Below are positions 34,936-45,890 of a stretch of DNA of 64,000 nt, piece by piece. Position 1 is the stretch's first letter; each line of letters begins with the position of its first letter. The notes under the pieces were generated by a model, which saw only the letters and a program-made list of their open reading frames with translations, searched no databases and had not been told where the DNA came from. The stretch comes from Stichopus chloronotus. Its lineage: Eukaryota; Echinodermata; Holothuroidea; Aspidochirotida; Stichopodidae. A program made the translations under genes and the position numbers. The DNA lies in contig CM037840.1 of the NCBI GenBank assembly GCA_021234535.1, positions 21,879,059 through 21,943,058 of the forward strand. Direction: 5' to 3'.

Positions 34936-35500
34936 TTATCAGGGTTGTGTCTGGCAAGATTTTCCAGCCAGAGACATAGTAGAGGCTGACTGGGGTCACT
35001 ATTCTTTGTCTTTCCTGCTCAAGAAATACTCAAGGAATTAGGCCACTTTTTTTTAAAGGGCAGATGCCGCTTGATCCAACACGCATAAATGACCTTAAAA
35101 TTACTGCCAGACAGAAATTACTCACAGAAAAGAGTGGTGTTAGGGGGCAGGGGTTGCAAGACCCTCTGCTCATGCAATCAGTTCCAGAATCTTGTGAATT
35201 TGTACAAACAATCCACATAAGAAATTCAAATGGGGTAGTCCTGAGCAACATTGGAATGTCCTCTCCAAATATGTCATTATTCCACAGCAAGTTACAGTAC
35301 CTGCTAGATTCTCATATCCGTTAGAAATTGTTGAAGGTGCAGCTAGCCTTTTGCACACTAAAGAAAGACAAATGTTTATCCACGTAATGAATGCGAATCA
35401 ACAAAGTGACGGCTGCGCCTGCTCTTGCCACTGCGTTTTGAGCGGGTCTAGACCCGACTAAGATAAACCATGACGAGCACAGCATGTGGCAAGGTCTTCT
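34936..35500 (+). pseudogene. Ulp1/C48-like cysteine protease fragment, copy 2
   Basis: A duplicate of 32227-32806, very similar along its length, with small indels. It encodes MPLDPTRINDLKITARQKLL, then SCEFVQTIHIRNSNG, SNIGMSSPNMSLFHSKLQYL and QQSDGC. The catalytic positions are altered (His to Asn, Asp to His in FHS, SDC to SDGC), so it is inactive. It follows BEN copy 1 and precedes a PHD-like finger. Confidence 0.55.
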
Positions 35501-35542
35501 GAATAATCTACCAAGTGGGCGGATGATAACGTTCGGCATAAG

Positions 35543-35755
35543 ATGTTTGGATCGACCCGGGTGAAGGCGACCAAGTGTTTTGACAAAAAAGATCTACAGT
35601 GTCGCACGTGTAGAAGACATGATGACGGAAACAAAATGCACCAATGCACAGTATGCCAAGAATGGTTTCACGAGGCGTGCATAGATCGATTAACTAGAAG
35701 AGAATTTTACTTCCGACACTGTCGGGGTAGGTTGAGCAAGATAAAAGTAGCATAA
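35543..35755 (+). CDS. PHD-like zinc finger ORF, downstream module of the Ulp1-like protein
   Basis: A 70-codon frame encodes LQCRTCRRHDDGNKMHQCTV and then CQEWFHEACI: a C-x2-C ... C-x2-C-x2-WFH-x2-C pattern typical of PHD fingers, which read histone tails, ending with an HC pair. In invertebrate transposon-linked proteins a finger like this commonly follows the C48 protease domain, which fits its place right after Ulp1 copy 2. It is in a different frame from the protease remnant, so it is probably part of the same broken gene. Confidence 0.6.
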   Translation: MFGSTRVKATKCFDKKDLQCRTCRRHDDGNKMHQCTVCQEWFHEACIDRLTRREFYFRHCRGRLSKIKVA

Positions 35756-35869
35756 AGCAAAGAGAGAATGTGAAACATCAAGTCAGCATCTGATTTACTA
35801 ACATTTGGACATTACTATGGAATTCACAAGTGGCAGGCTCTGCCTGGAAATTATCAAGTGCTGTATACC

Positions 35870-36230
35870 AAAGCACATATATATATATATATTATTTTCC
35901 AAATCCTTTTGCTGGTTGGTAATTGCAGATGCTGTTGTTGCTTCTAATTTTTCAGAAGCTGGAAGTTTCAAGAAAATTCAGACACCATCTCTACTTGGCA
36001 ACACTGCCCCCAATCATATGGGACAAGGCGACCAGGTTCATGCCGATGTGGCAGAGAGGTAAGATACTGGGTCAGCAAAAGAAACCATTGACTCAGTTCA
36101 CCATGTTGTCACTTGAGAAGCCAGACAAGTATGAATTTGGTGACTTGATAGAAAAATTATGTGAGGACATGAAATGGCCTGAGTACACTGTAGGCATGCT
36201 GCAGTGAGACACAAGGTACTTTTAAACCTT
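35870..36230 (+). other. AT microsatellite and unrecognised ORF
   Basis: A short (AT)n run lies at 35876-35892. Downstream, a frame at 35923-36207 encodes PIIWDKATRFMPMWQRGKIL and LEKPDKYEFGDLIEKLCEDM, which reads like protein, but I do not recognise the family. Confidence 0.3.
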
Positions 36231-36399
36231 CACATTTTCTGATGCACCACTCCAATGAGTAGAAAGTATAATTTATAATTATCACTCAGTTCCATTCAAC
36301 TATAAACAAAGAATTTTATTTCTTGGGTTCTTTTTTCCCCTTGAGATATAGTGTCCTTGCAAAGTAAACAGCTTTTTGCACCTTTTTTGAACTTTTCTA

Positions 36400-36720
36400 C
36401 ACAGCAAGAATAGCCCAGTTTCTCTACAGCCAAAAGCAGTGACAGATGAGCTACAACAGGTTAAGTTGGAGAGAAATAGTCTCAAGCAAAAACTTAAGAG
36501 ACTGGAAAGGCGGAATTTGGTTCTGGTTTCTCCTATGTACATACAATGCAAGATTTCTCCTATGGTCATACAATGCAAGATTTAGGATGTTGCATAATAA
36601 AAACCAACTTTAGGAACGACGACCACAGGAAATCCGAGGAGATTAAACTCATACAAAGAATTTAAAGTAACGTGAAGGAGCTTAACAAAGATCTAGGTTT
36701 TTTGAGCAAGTGCTACCAGG
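36400..36720 (+). pseudogene. Coiled-coil remnant with an in-frame 27-bp tandem repeat
   Basis: Encodes VTDELQQVKLERNSLKQKLK and then RLERRNLVLVSPM, a heptad-rich coiled coil. The 27-bp unit at 36527-36553 is repeated at 36554-36580 (9 codons, SPM-IQCKI twice). A second lysine/glutamate-rich frame (SEEIKLIQRI, then VKELNKDLG) continues to about 36720 through a stop. Probably the end of a transposon-linked gene; family unknown. Confidence 0.35.
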
Positions 36721-37296
36721 TCTGAGAATGAACGTTGCATTTTGTTACTCTTTACTTAGAACTCTGAAAAAGAGGTAGGACCTCGAAAAATTAGATTGTT
36801 TCATTTCATTTTGTTGGTATTTAAGGCACGTTTACCTTGATAGGGGAGCATTTTGCATACATGCTGTTTCCGTTATATTTACAATTATACACCAACCCAC
36901 GGAACCCTCTGTGATATGTATATATATATTACAGTATTTCTGACCCTGGTACAATTGTGTTACAAGTGCTCCATATAAGAGTTGGTACTGCATATGTTTT
37001 AGCTTCATGAAGCGAAAGATTTACCCTATCAGACATTATATGCCAAAGTTCGGATGGATGGCGCATGTGGACAAACAGATGACTTGCACACACAACAGAA
37101 CATTTAACAAAAAGACAAACACACATTGCATGTTCCAATGAGAAGGGATACCAGTTCTTTTTGGAAAATTTGGTGGCCCTTAAAAGAGCCATTTGTGTAG
37201 ATGGATCATTAAATCCAGGACGGACTAATGTCTTGTTGCCTTGCCTTCGACCCCCAACACCACTGGCAGAACCTTCTGAATGTGTGCGATGTACAT

Positions 37297-38035
37297 CTAG
37301 CACTTTTCCAGGGTGACCCGATCTCTCCAAAATGACTTGATCATGCGTTTCAGATAGTCCAGTGCATATGGTTTTAATTCAGTTAAGGGAAAATGCTTCA
37401 GCTCGTGCCAAGGCATCTCAATTGGGTTCAGGTCAGGACTTTCAACTGGGGTGGGCCACCACAATATATTGTTTGCCTCCATATATCTTTTTGTGAAGCC
37501 ACAGGTGTGTTTTGGGTCATTGTCCTGTATGAAATGGTAATCGCCGTCAGGAAAAGGTTTGTTGAAAAAAGGCAGGACTCCGTTCTGAAGAATTTCTTCA
37601 CGATAGAACTCACTGCCCATTATGCTGTCAAAGATAATATCCGTGGCACCCTTGACAGATATTCCAGCCTAAACATGGACTTTTGTTGGGTGTTTTGGTC
37701 GACCAATTAGTTCAGGTGCTTCTCCCACACCCCTGAACTGTAACTTTGATGTGTGGTCCAACTCCACAGAATATTCATCAATGAAAATTGCATTGGAGAA
37801 TGTGCCCCTTCGCTCAATGCAACAAAGTGCGTACTCTCGTGCACACCCAATTGAGTTTGGTTTTCATAACCCTATGAATTGTACTGGTACTAACCGATAC
37901 GTGATGCTCACTTTGCAGTTGCCTTTGGATACCAACAGATGGGATCTCCCGATTTTCTTAGATCATGGTAGCCATGGCACTCAGTTGCAAGGGGCTCAAC
38001 TTGGGCTGCGGCACATGACGACGTGAATCTTTCAA
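37297..38035 (-). pseudogene. Tc1-like (IS630/mariner superfamily) transposase, inactivated
   Basis: The - strand carries an N-terminal helix-turn-helix remnant (RQLQSEHHVSVSTSTIHRVM), then the catalytic domain: FIDEYSVEL (first Asp), IQDNDPKHT (second Asp), and SPDLNPIEMPWHELK (Glu). The second and third motifs lie in a clean 107-codon frame (37297-37620). Upstream there are a frameshift near 37810-37830 and in-frame stops (one after KVHV, one after LSAMATMI). The DDE arrangement and SPDLNPIE are diagnostic of Tc1-like elements. Terminal repeats were not identified. Confidence 0.88.
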
Positions 38036-38290
38036 GGTACAGTGGGTCTTCCATTTTCTAATAAGTTGCCCCAGTTATTATGCCTGCAAATTACTAAATG
38101 AGTCAAACAGTTGTACAGTGTGAACACACTGTCTGAAACTTGGAAAATAACGGCATTACTTTGACAGTCTTTGCTGTTAAAACTTTTTTATTGATTACGT
38201 TTCTATGTTTTTGTTTGCTGTTTTGCTTTTTCTGTAAGGCAGCCTTAGCCTTTCATATTAATTGATTATTGCGTATTTTAGTTCATCTTA

Positions 38291-39078
38291 GGCCGCCAAA
38301 GTATTATCCACAGGGGAACCTGCCTCTATCTTTAAGGAGGCAAACTGGACGGTGGGACACTGCATCAGGGAACTGTGGGGCAGAAAGGGGTGAACGACAA
38401 GCGTCTGTGGATGCACAGACTGACTCCTAAGAAGAAAACATCGCTCAAATACTCCAGCAGCTTGAGCGTAAAGTAGATAGGCTCGAGTCACTTCTCATCC
38501 GTAAAATAAGGGAAGTGAAAGATATGGTGTCCTCACCAACTAGGCCTACTACTGAGATTTCTAGCCAAGTATTTGCACAGTCAATGCAAGAACTTAATGA
38601 AGAAGAGGATGGCATTTTTAGCAACTTATCAGAATCCACATACTGGCAGCCTTCGACAGTCCGTGCAACATCACCACTTCCATCAATTTCACTGCTCCCA
38701 CCATCATCACCCCTCTCGTCGACGTTACCACTCCCATCGACAACAACTCCGAAAGACTCTCTGTCGACTACACAACTGACCGCACAGAGCCCTCATCTCC
38801 CCTGCCCGGAAACATGATGCAACAATTACCACTACCAAAAAAGGCAAGCATTTTCATCAACGGTCTTGCAGTCTTACGAATGTACGGAGATCAGCCAGCT
38901 GGCTTAGCACGCAAGTTGGCGACGAGGTTACTATCGGAAGAAGGGATGATGACGTGCAATTGCAATGTAACAGGTGGTAAACCTCCTTTACCTGCTCACC
39001 GGAAGAAAATGCTGTATGACCAACTGTTTGAGATAACGGAGACCCCGATACTGCATAGACCTTTGGGGTGGAAGTAAG
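38291..39078 (+). pseudogene. BEN-domain protein exon, copy 2
   Basis: Paralogue of 34111-34910 with the same acceptor context (atcttag|gccgccaaag). Relative to copy 1, about 80 bp is missing near 38360. It encodes the coiled coil (LERKVDRLESLLIRKIREVK), an acidic segment (NEEEDGIFSNLSESTYWQPS), a Pro/Ser linker, and the BEN-like domain at about 38870-39000 (MYGDQPAGLARKLATRLLSE, then NCNVTGGKPPLP), continuing to MLYDQLFEI. Frame changes break it. No Ulp1 module follows this copy. Confidence 0.65.
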
Positions 39079-39079
39079 C

Positions 39080-41625
39080 CACAAAAGCCATCGATTCTCT
39101 TTTAAGGACGCAAAGGTCAAACAAAAAGAAAAAGCTGCAATATTGATAACCCAACTGATTCCGTTTTCCATTAAAACCTGTTTGCCAATTTTTCACTGTT
39201 TAAGACCTATGCTGACAAACTGTATCACTTTCTTCATCTTTACACTTATACTCCTGCCAAAGGACTGGGGAGAACACATTAATTACGTCGATAATCTTGA
39301 TAATCAGCTCAAATAAAGATTATAATGATCAATGTCCTGCAGTGTTTGGGCTTCTACTGCTTATCCTACTGCGGAGGAAACATCGGTATATCTAAATAAA
39401 TGATGTTAAGGCTGAATGTATCATTAAGGAAAATCTGCAGCCAGTGAATTTGTTGTACTAGAGCCCCATATGTGACGAGATCCTAGTCATACTCTTTATG
39501 GTCAACTGTAGCATCACTGATAGAAGCGGTAGAATGAAATTATCTACCGGTTACACAAATTTGTTACTGTTATTTTTTTCAGAGCATATCGTTACGACTT
39601 CGCACCTCAGAATCTATAAGATAACAGTGACTACTATAGGATCTTTCCTCAGTGTCTTTTTCAGACCTTACTTTTTGACTTTTTAGTCTTACTTTTATTC
39701 TTCTTTTTACAGTAAATTGCTTCTCACTTCATAGTTTACTATTCTAGCTTCTTTTTTTATCATGCTATTAATTGCTTTATTATGTCTTTGTTTATGTTGT
39801 TTTTCTTTTACTTTTCTGCGACTGTGCATTTTTTAAAGTTTTTTGCATTTGATAAAGTTCTTTTACTTTACCTTTACCAACGGCAGAACAGGACTTGGGA
39901 CAGAACGTTTTGGTACCCATACCTCTAGATAAGCCAATTGTGAAAGAACACAGCAGGAGCACCATGATGGAACAAATTATTGCAGTGATTCAGGAGTTTG
40001 GGGTGTCCCCAAAGCAAAACTGAGAAAGCTGTGACAGCCAAAATATTTAAGTGAAGCTGGAGCCAGATCACTTTCATGAACTGCTCAACATTTCTCCTGA
40101 TTGATGCATCTCAATTTGATTGAGCCTCACTTAGCAAGACTTAAAGAAAATCAAAGGAATTTACCTGGCTTGTCAAAATCACTGATTACAAATCGGAATA
40201 GCATTCCGCAAGATTTCCAATGGAAAAACTGTACGAGTGCATACTACCATAGTAATCTGGAATTTTGACTGTGTTGGCGTTCCATGGTGGTTACACGACT
40301 ATTGTGTATTCATGCCATGTGCATGTGTATCGTTAGTGTTATATAGCGTTCGTTACTTCAGTTTACCTCCGTTCGTTGTATTGTTTGTCTGGCGATCGGA
40401 GATTGCTCCGAGTTTCGGCTCTTTAAATGATGCCCTTCCCGTAAAAGATGGCCACATCTCATCGCTACTTTCCTGTTCCGATGAACTGTCGTGAAATCTG
40501 TCGATGACGACGTCATATTCCATCGACATGGACTGATTTTCGTTATATGCTGTCACTGGTTTCTGGAGGTGGGCATCCTGCTTGGCTGTTGAGCCTAGGT
40601 CCACACATCTGCACCGGTACTGTCACCTACCTGTTGAGATGCTGGAGACTGTCCATCCTCTCGCGTAGAGATCGCGACCAATCTCTGAGATGTCCGCGCA
40701 GCGTCTTCAACCCTTCACTCTAGTCGTGAGTGAGCCAGAATTCCAGAACACAGAAGACACCAAGTAGGAGGGTAGATGAAAGAATAAGAAATACATCCAG
40801 TCCTTCCAAAGCAAGAACACTCTTGCAGCATAATTTACCTCCTACAACGTCACAACAGAGGGACCTTGAAATCCTGTCCAGGTGTCACATTATCAAATAT
40901 GGGCCCCTCCTCTTCACTAGCAATCTGTTCTGATTTGAAAGCGATGCTGAAAACCCCATATTGACCTGTTACAGTGACACCCGTTACAGTGACACCCGTT
41001 TTGCTGCGTTTGTTCATAGAGTGTAAGAAAATTTCCTTGATGATTTATAACCAGGATATACACATTTCACTCACCAATTCATGGAGGAAGGTAACAATTC
41101 TAAAATTGTTAAGCCAGTGCAGGATGAAGTTGGAAATGCAAAGTGCTTACTCACACTGGCAGGACTGTGTGACATAACATATAATACCCAAGCTTTTGCC
41201 TGTCACAGGTCAGTCTGTGCAAAAGGTTAATTTACTTTCTTTAACATTCTTGTCCATTGTTGAACTTTGAGACGTGGGGGGGGGGCAAGAAGTCAAGAAT
41301 TATAACAGTGAAGACAATGAAGTACTTAACAGTACTTCCCTTATGTTTTGGCAAAATACTGTAGCATTCCATTAAGCACGTGGAATATGATCATGCACTA
41401 GGTATGTGCAATGCCTTGAAGATATGGCTCTACATAATATGCAAAGTATCTGTGCATGGGCACAAAAATCTTAATTTTGTCAGCAGATCCCGGACAACGT
41501 ACAGTATATATGCAGTATTGCAAGGGTGTTGAAAAACTCGAACAGGTCAATTACAGTACATTGTCAGTACATTGAATTCCACTGTATGATTGATAAAAAA
41601 AAATGATTAATCATGACCAATTGTG
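39080..41625. other. No gene recognised; T-rich tract and small repeats
   Basis: T-rich sequence at 39560-39870. A short frame near 39885-40020 reads LDKPIVKEHSRSTMMEQIIA but matches nothing I know. On the - strand, 40353-40604 encodes a serine/glutamate-rich stretch (DRFHDSSSEQESSDEMWPS) of unknown origin. A 15-bp unit (gttacagtgacaccc) is repeated in tandem at 40969-40998. Confidence 0.35.
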
Positions 41626-44600
41626 TAGTGTTTGCACGGATTACCCGGGTACCCGCCTGACGCCCTCCGACCCGGTTCCAAAGATTGGACTCGAATCCAG
41701 TGAAAGTAGGCAGTGTGTAATGCCATTGTATTGTTTTTACCCACGCAAGATTACATGCTTTGAAGTTATTGAAAAGGAGAATAAATTTATACAAAAATCT
41801 GTCACTTGTTTTTCTTTTTCCCTTATTTTTGCTTGTCTGGTTTTCAACGAAGTTTCCCCGTGAATTCCATCAAGTTTCAAAAAAAAAAAACGATCGCTCG
41901 CGAGACTGTATTCAGTGCAGAATACCACACACTTCCTACGTACGTACTGTACAACTTAGAACAGAGCTACAGTAGCTGGGCTGGCTGTAAGCACATACGT
42001 ACATGCATTGCGTCATTTGAATGAACAGACCGGCTTTCCCGCACCAGCGCATGCGCTGCTGTGCTGTGAAAGCACGTACCAATCATCATTACGTAGTAGC
42101 TTGTTGACAAGATTGTCATCTGTGATTGGCTGTTCTTGACGCTACCTTGATCTTGAGTGGATTAATCTTAATTAATCAAATCAAGTGACAACTCATGGGT
42201 GAAGTTCAAACTTGGTACCAGCCAACTTTATTTTGGGTATGTTTTTTAATACTTGGTGTTTCCAGGTTTGAAATTCCTTTCACGTGGATTGAACTTCCGG
42301 GTTCTCTTGCTGAGGTGGGAGGTCACGTATTTTCTTCCCGAAGAAGTTAAATAGCTTCTATTGTGCGTTAAAGTTGACGATGAATCATGAATAAGTAGAA
42401 TAATAACGCAGGAAAAAGAACAAAGCTATCATTGAACATTATATGCTGAGGGACCAATTTAGTGGTTGGTACTGGTTGCAAGATTTTCTTCATCTTACTC
42501 TTGGGACTTCACTCAATCGTAAGACAAAGTAAAACTGAAAAGTTTAATCAGTAAATTTCACAGAAAAAGTGGCAATTGGTGATTTCAATATTTTTCCCAG
42601 TCCTTTATGTACTAATGGGGATGACACATTCAAATAATTACTCTCACTCGAGATAATTTCCCAGTGTTATAAACAGCTGAGATGAACGGGCTACCTTTTG
42701 ATTCAGTCATTACCTTGTAGATGTTCTTCATTGCAAGTTCACAAATCTTTGCTTACAGTACCTGTTTCTTTACGTTAACCAACTACAAAACGCCGATTTT
42801 TATTTTGTGTAATAGTTGTAATACAACCGAGGATTTTTTTTCGCATGCCATGGCTTCAAAGAGAAAAAGTTATGTATGGAATTACTTCCAAGTTATAGAC
42901 AATGAAGAGGGAGGCAAAGCTGCAAAGTGCAAACTTTGTTCAAGTGTTTTATCTTATTCTGGTAGTAGTACTTCATCACTTGGAAAGCATTTAAGCAGCA
43001 AACACCCTTCTGAAACTCAACCAGCTGAGCCTGGTCCATCAGGACTGAGACAAACTAGTGTGGCAAAATATTTAAAGCGCACAGATGATCGGCCTTGCAG
43101 TGCTCAACGCAGACATCAACTACTTGATTTACTGTCAGAGGTTGTTTATCAAGATATGCGACCACTTTCAATGATCAGATCCCAATCATTTCGAAAACTT
43201 TTGAACTTTGTTGAACCAAATTTTTCCGTTCCGAGTTTCGCTACTTTGCGGAGTAACATTGTGAAGTTATACGACAGTCAGCGCCAAAAAGTTTCTGATC
43301 AACTTAAAGAACTGTCGGTGATATCATTGTCAACGGATCACTGGACTTCTGCTATGACTGATGCGTATCTTGGTGTCACTGTTCATGGTATTAACGAAGA
43401 CTGGAAAATGCTTACCATGAACTTGGGAACTAAAGTAACCTCGGAACGTCACACAGCAGAACACATAGTTGGGGATTTGGAGAGCATCATTCAAGAGTGG
43501 GAAATCCCAGAGGTGTTTGCCATTGTCCATGACAATGCTGCAAACATAACCAATGCAGTGGCCAGAATGGAGACTAACAGTGTTCCATGCTTTGCTCACA
43601 CAATTCAGCTGGCGATAAAGGCAGGCCTGTCTACAAGAACAGTGTCAAATCTGCTTGCAAATGCTCGCTCTTTGGCAGGTTTTTTTCGCAAGTCAAATCC
43701 TGCATGGCTTAAGTTAAAAGAGAAACAGAGAGAAAGGGACCCTAATGCCACTGTCTTGAAACCAATCCAAGATGTGCCAACAAGGTGGAACTCGACTTTC
43801 TTAATGCTTCAGAGACTGGTTTCCCTGAAAGATGCACTCGCTCAGGTAGCGAAAGACCCTACACTGGGGCTAGATACTCGGAGACATCAAGTAAAAAATC
43901 TTCCAGACGATGAGTGGTACTTGGCCCATGAACTTTCAAAAATTTTAGAGCCTCTAGTCCAAGCCACTGAAATCTGGTGCGGAGAAGCTTATGTTAACAT
44001 AAGCATTACCTACCCCATACTTTGTGGTCTCTTGGAAAAACTGGTGCCTTCCGAAGCCGACTTGCCAGCACTTCATGCATTCAAGCGTGAAGTGCGTGAT
44101 CAGATCAACGAGCGATTTCGCGTTCAAAGGCCAGACCTGGGGACGACAATCCCTATCTTAGCATGCGCACTTGATCCACGATTTAAGGACTTGGCTTTCA
44201 CTCCCACAAATAACGTGAAGGAAGCTGCTTTCATGGAAATCGAGCGGCTGACAGCAAAGTACAGACCGGAAATGGAAGCAGAAATGCAGCCTACACAACC
44301 TAAGAAAACGGTCTTGCAAAGCCTACTTGGCCAAGCGTTTCGCCAGGAGCCAAACCAGGACCCGGCGATACAATAAAAGCTGAACTAGCACCGTATCGTG
44401 CGTTGCGACAGCAAGGTTCCGCTGTGGATCCATTGGACTGGTGGAGATCGCAGCGCATGTGGTTCCCGCGAGTGGCACACTTGGCCAGGATAATTTTGGC
44501 TGTTCCTGCCACAAGTGCACCATCGGAGAGACTGTTTTCATCGGCAGGTGAAGTACTTTCAAAACAGAGACTTCGAATGGAACCACAGTTTGACGATGAA

Positions 44601-45882
44601 TTGCTTTTTCTTCGGGAAAACAATAAAAGTAAAACCGTTCATAAGGAACAGTCTGATTCTTCAGATAATGAAGACTTTTAATTCACATCTATAGATTTAT
44701 ATTTGTATAGACGGCCATCAGTATCATGATTGACTCAATTTTTGTGTTTTTCTGTGTTTGACAATTTTGTTTAAGTTGGACTCCTATTAAAAACGATATC
44801 AAGAACACGTTTTTTTTTCACAAGTGAGATAGCCACAATATCTCAGTCATGGTATCTATACCAATCATTTTTTTTTTTTTTTGCATGACATGTTGTACCT
44901 GTGAGTATTAAACATTGCATATCATTGTTAACTTTATTAAGTTCATGTTTCGTTGATCATCCTTTCATTTACTTTAATATCATTATTTAATAATTGGTTT
45001 TCACTTGTCACTTTTTCATTTTATTCGTTCACTTTTTCAGTCATGTTACCCGTCCACTGAGAGCATAATATGATATAAAAAGAGCTCTAGTTCATCCCAA
45101 TATTTCAGTTTAGTCTTTTCACTTAAGTATGTGATTTTGCTTGCTTTTGCATTAGAAGACAACTTGCTTTTGCAGTACTTTGTCAACATAAAATACCATC
45201 AACTTTGTAGCCGCATCGTTTTAAGCCGTAGCTTTTATGCATTATCGTATTCTCCAGTCTATGCTATCAAAATTATCAACGCAACCGCCATGTGGGAACT
45301 TTCCCGCTCAAACAGCGCTGCGACTAGCTAGCTGCAACATACACAGCTGTTTCTGATATTCCGTTGCCTAGACTACTAAATATGGGCGGAGCCTATCGTA
45401 ACTTCACCACGAACATGTCAAAACAAATTCCCATTGACGAAACTGTGTGTTTTTTTCGCTAAACCTGGAAAAAAGCTGTGTGATATGCCATGTGCAATAT
45501 AACGTTCTGTGTATAGGGCAATCGCGGACGACATGAACAAATTAAAATCGTGCGCGTGCATGGCTAGTGTGTACATTGTCTTTTACAGTCATCCTACTTA
45601 TCAATAATAAATTGAAAACCATACGTTTACCACTAAAGAATAGGACAAAGAAAAAGTATTTTTCAAGACAAGTATTGTTGGGAAATTAAATAGGCATGAA
45701 GTCAAAAGAGAAAAAAGAACTAACGCTGCTGTACTGCTGTATTCAGAACCAAAGTCAGCAACATGTACTGTGTAAATAACAATGGATTTTTGTTGGGCTT
45801 TGAATTGTCGGGTATCTGGGTACCCGACGGGTCCGGACGTCGGGTGCCCGGTTCTCGATTCTTGGACCTGGTGTAAACACTA
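41626..45882 (+). mobile_element. Near-complete hAT DNA transposon with 8-bp target-site duplication
   Basis: The element is 4257 bp and is bounded by the 8-bp direct repeat CAATTGTG (41618-41625 and 45883-45890). Its ends are inverted: TAGTGTTTGCAC on the left and, on the reverse strand of the right end, TAGTGTTTACAC. Subterminal GGGTACCC-type repeats lie just inside both ends (around 41645-41690 and 45810-45855). The 8-bp duplication, short TIR and BED-finger transposase inside define the hAT superfamily. The exact duplication and the almost open transposase frame suggest a fairly recent insertion. Confidence 0.93.
42850..44681 (+). CDS. hAT transposase with N-terminal BED zinc finger, one frameshift
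   Basis: Cuts and pastes the surrounding element. The start is chosen at 42850 (ATGGCTTCAAAG), because the 43 codons upstream in frame are not protein-like. BED finger: W10, C27-x2-C30, H47-x4-H52. RNase-H-fold transposase: STDHWTSAMTDAYLGV (first Asp), AIVHDNAANI (second Asp), CFAHTIQLAIKAGL, VPTRWNSTFLMLQRL, ACALDPRFKDL. C-terminal dimerisation region: LDWWRSQRMWFP, then LAVPATSAPSERLFSSAGEV. The first frame stops at 44376. The dimerisation region continues one frame over, up to TAA at 44679-44681, with the shift between about 44330 and 44350. Apart from this the gene is open. Similar to ZBED-type hAT proteins. Confidence 0.93.
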
Positions 45883-45890
45883 CAATTGTG

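Noticed and set aside
34620..34999. ORFs on both strands overlapping BEN copy 1
   Set aside because: Alternative frames of the same exon; only the frame with the SEEEM...GKPPLP motif matches a domain.
37393..37710. 105-codon + strand ORF opposite the Tc1-like transposase
   Set aside because: Antisense shadow; the - strand frame carries the DDE motifs.
42721..42849. 43-codon N-terminal extension of the hAT transposase
   Set aside because: Composition is not protein-like, and the BED finger normally begins a few residues after a Met, so the ATG at 42850 was preferred.
43330..43599. Antisense ORF within the hAT transposase
   Set aside because: Shadow of the real gene; no independent features.
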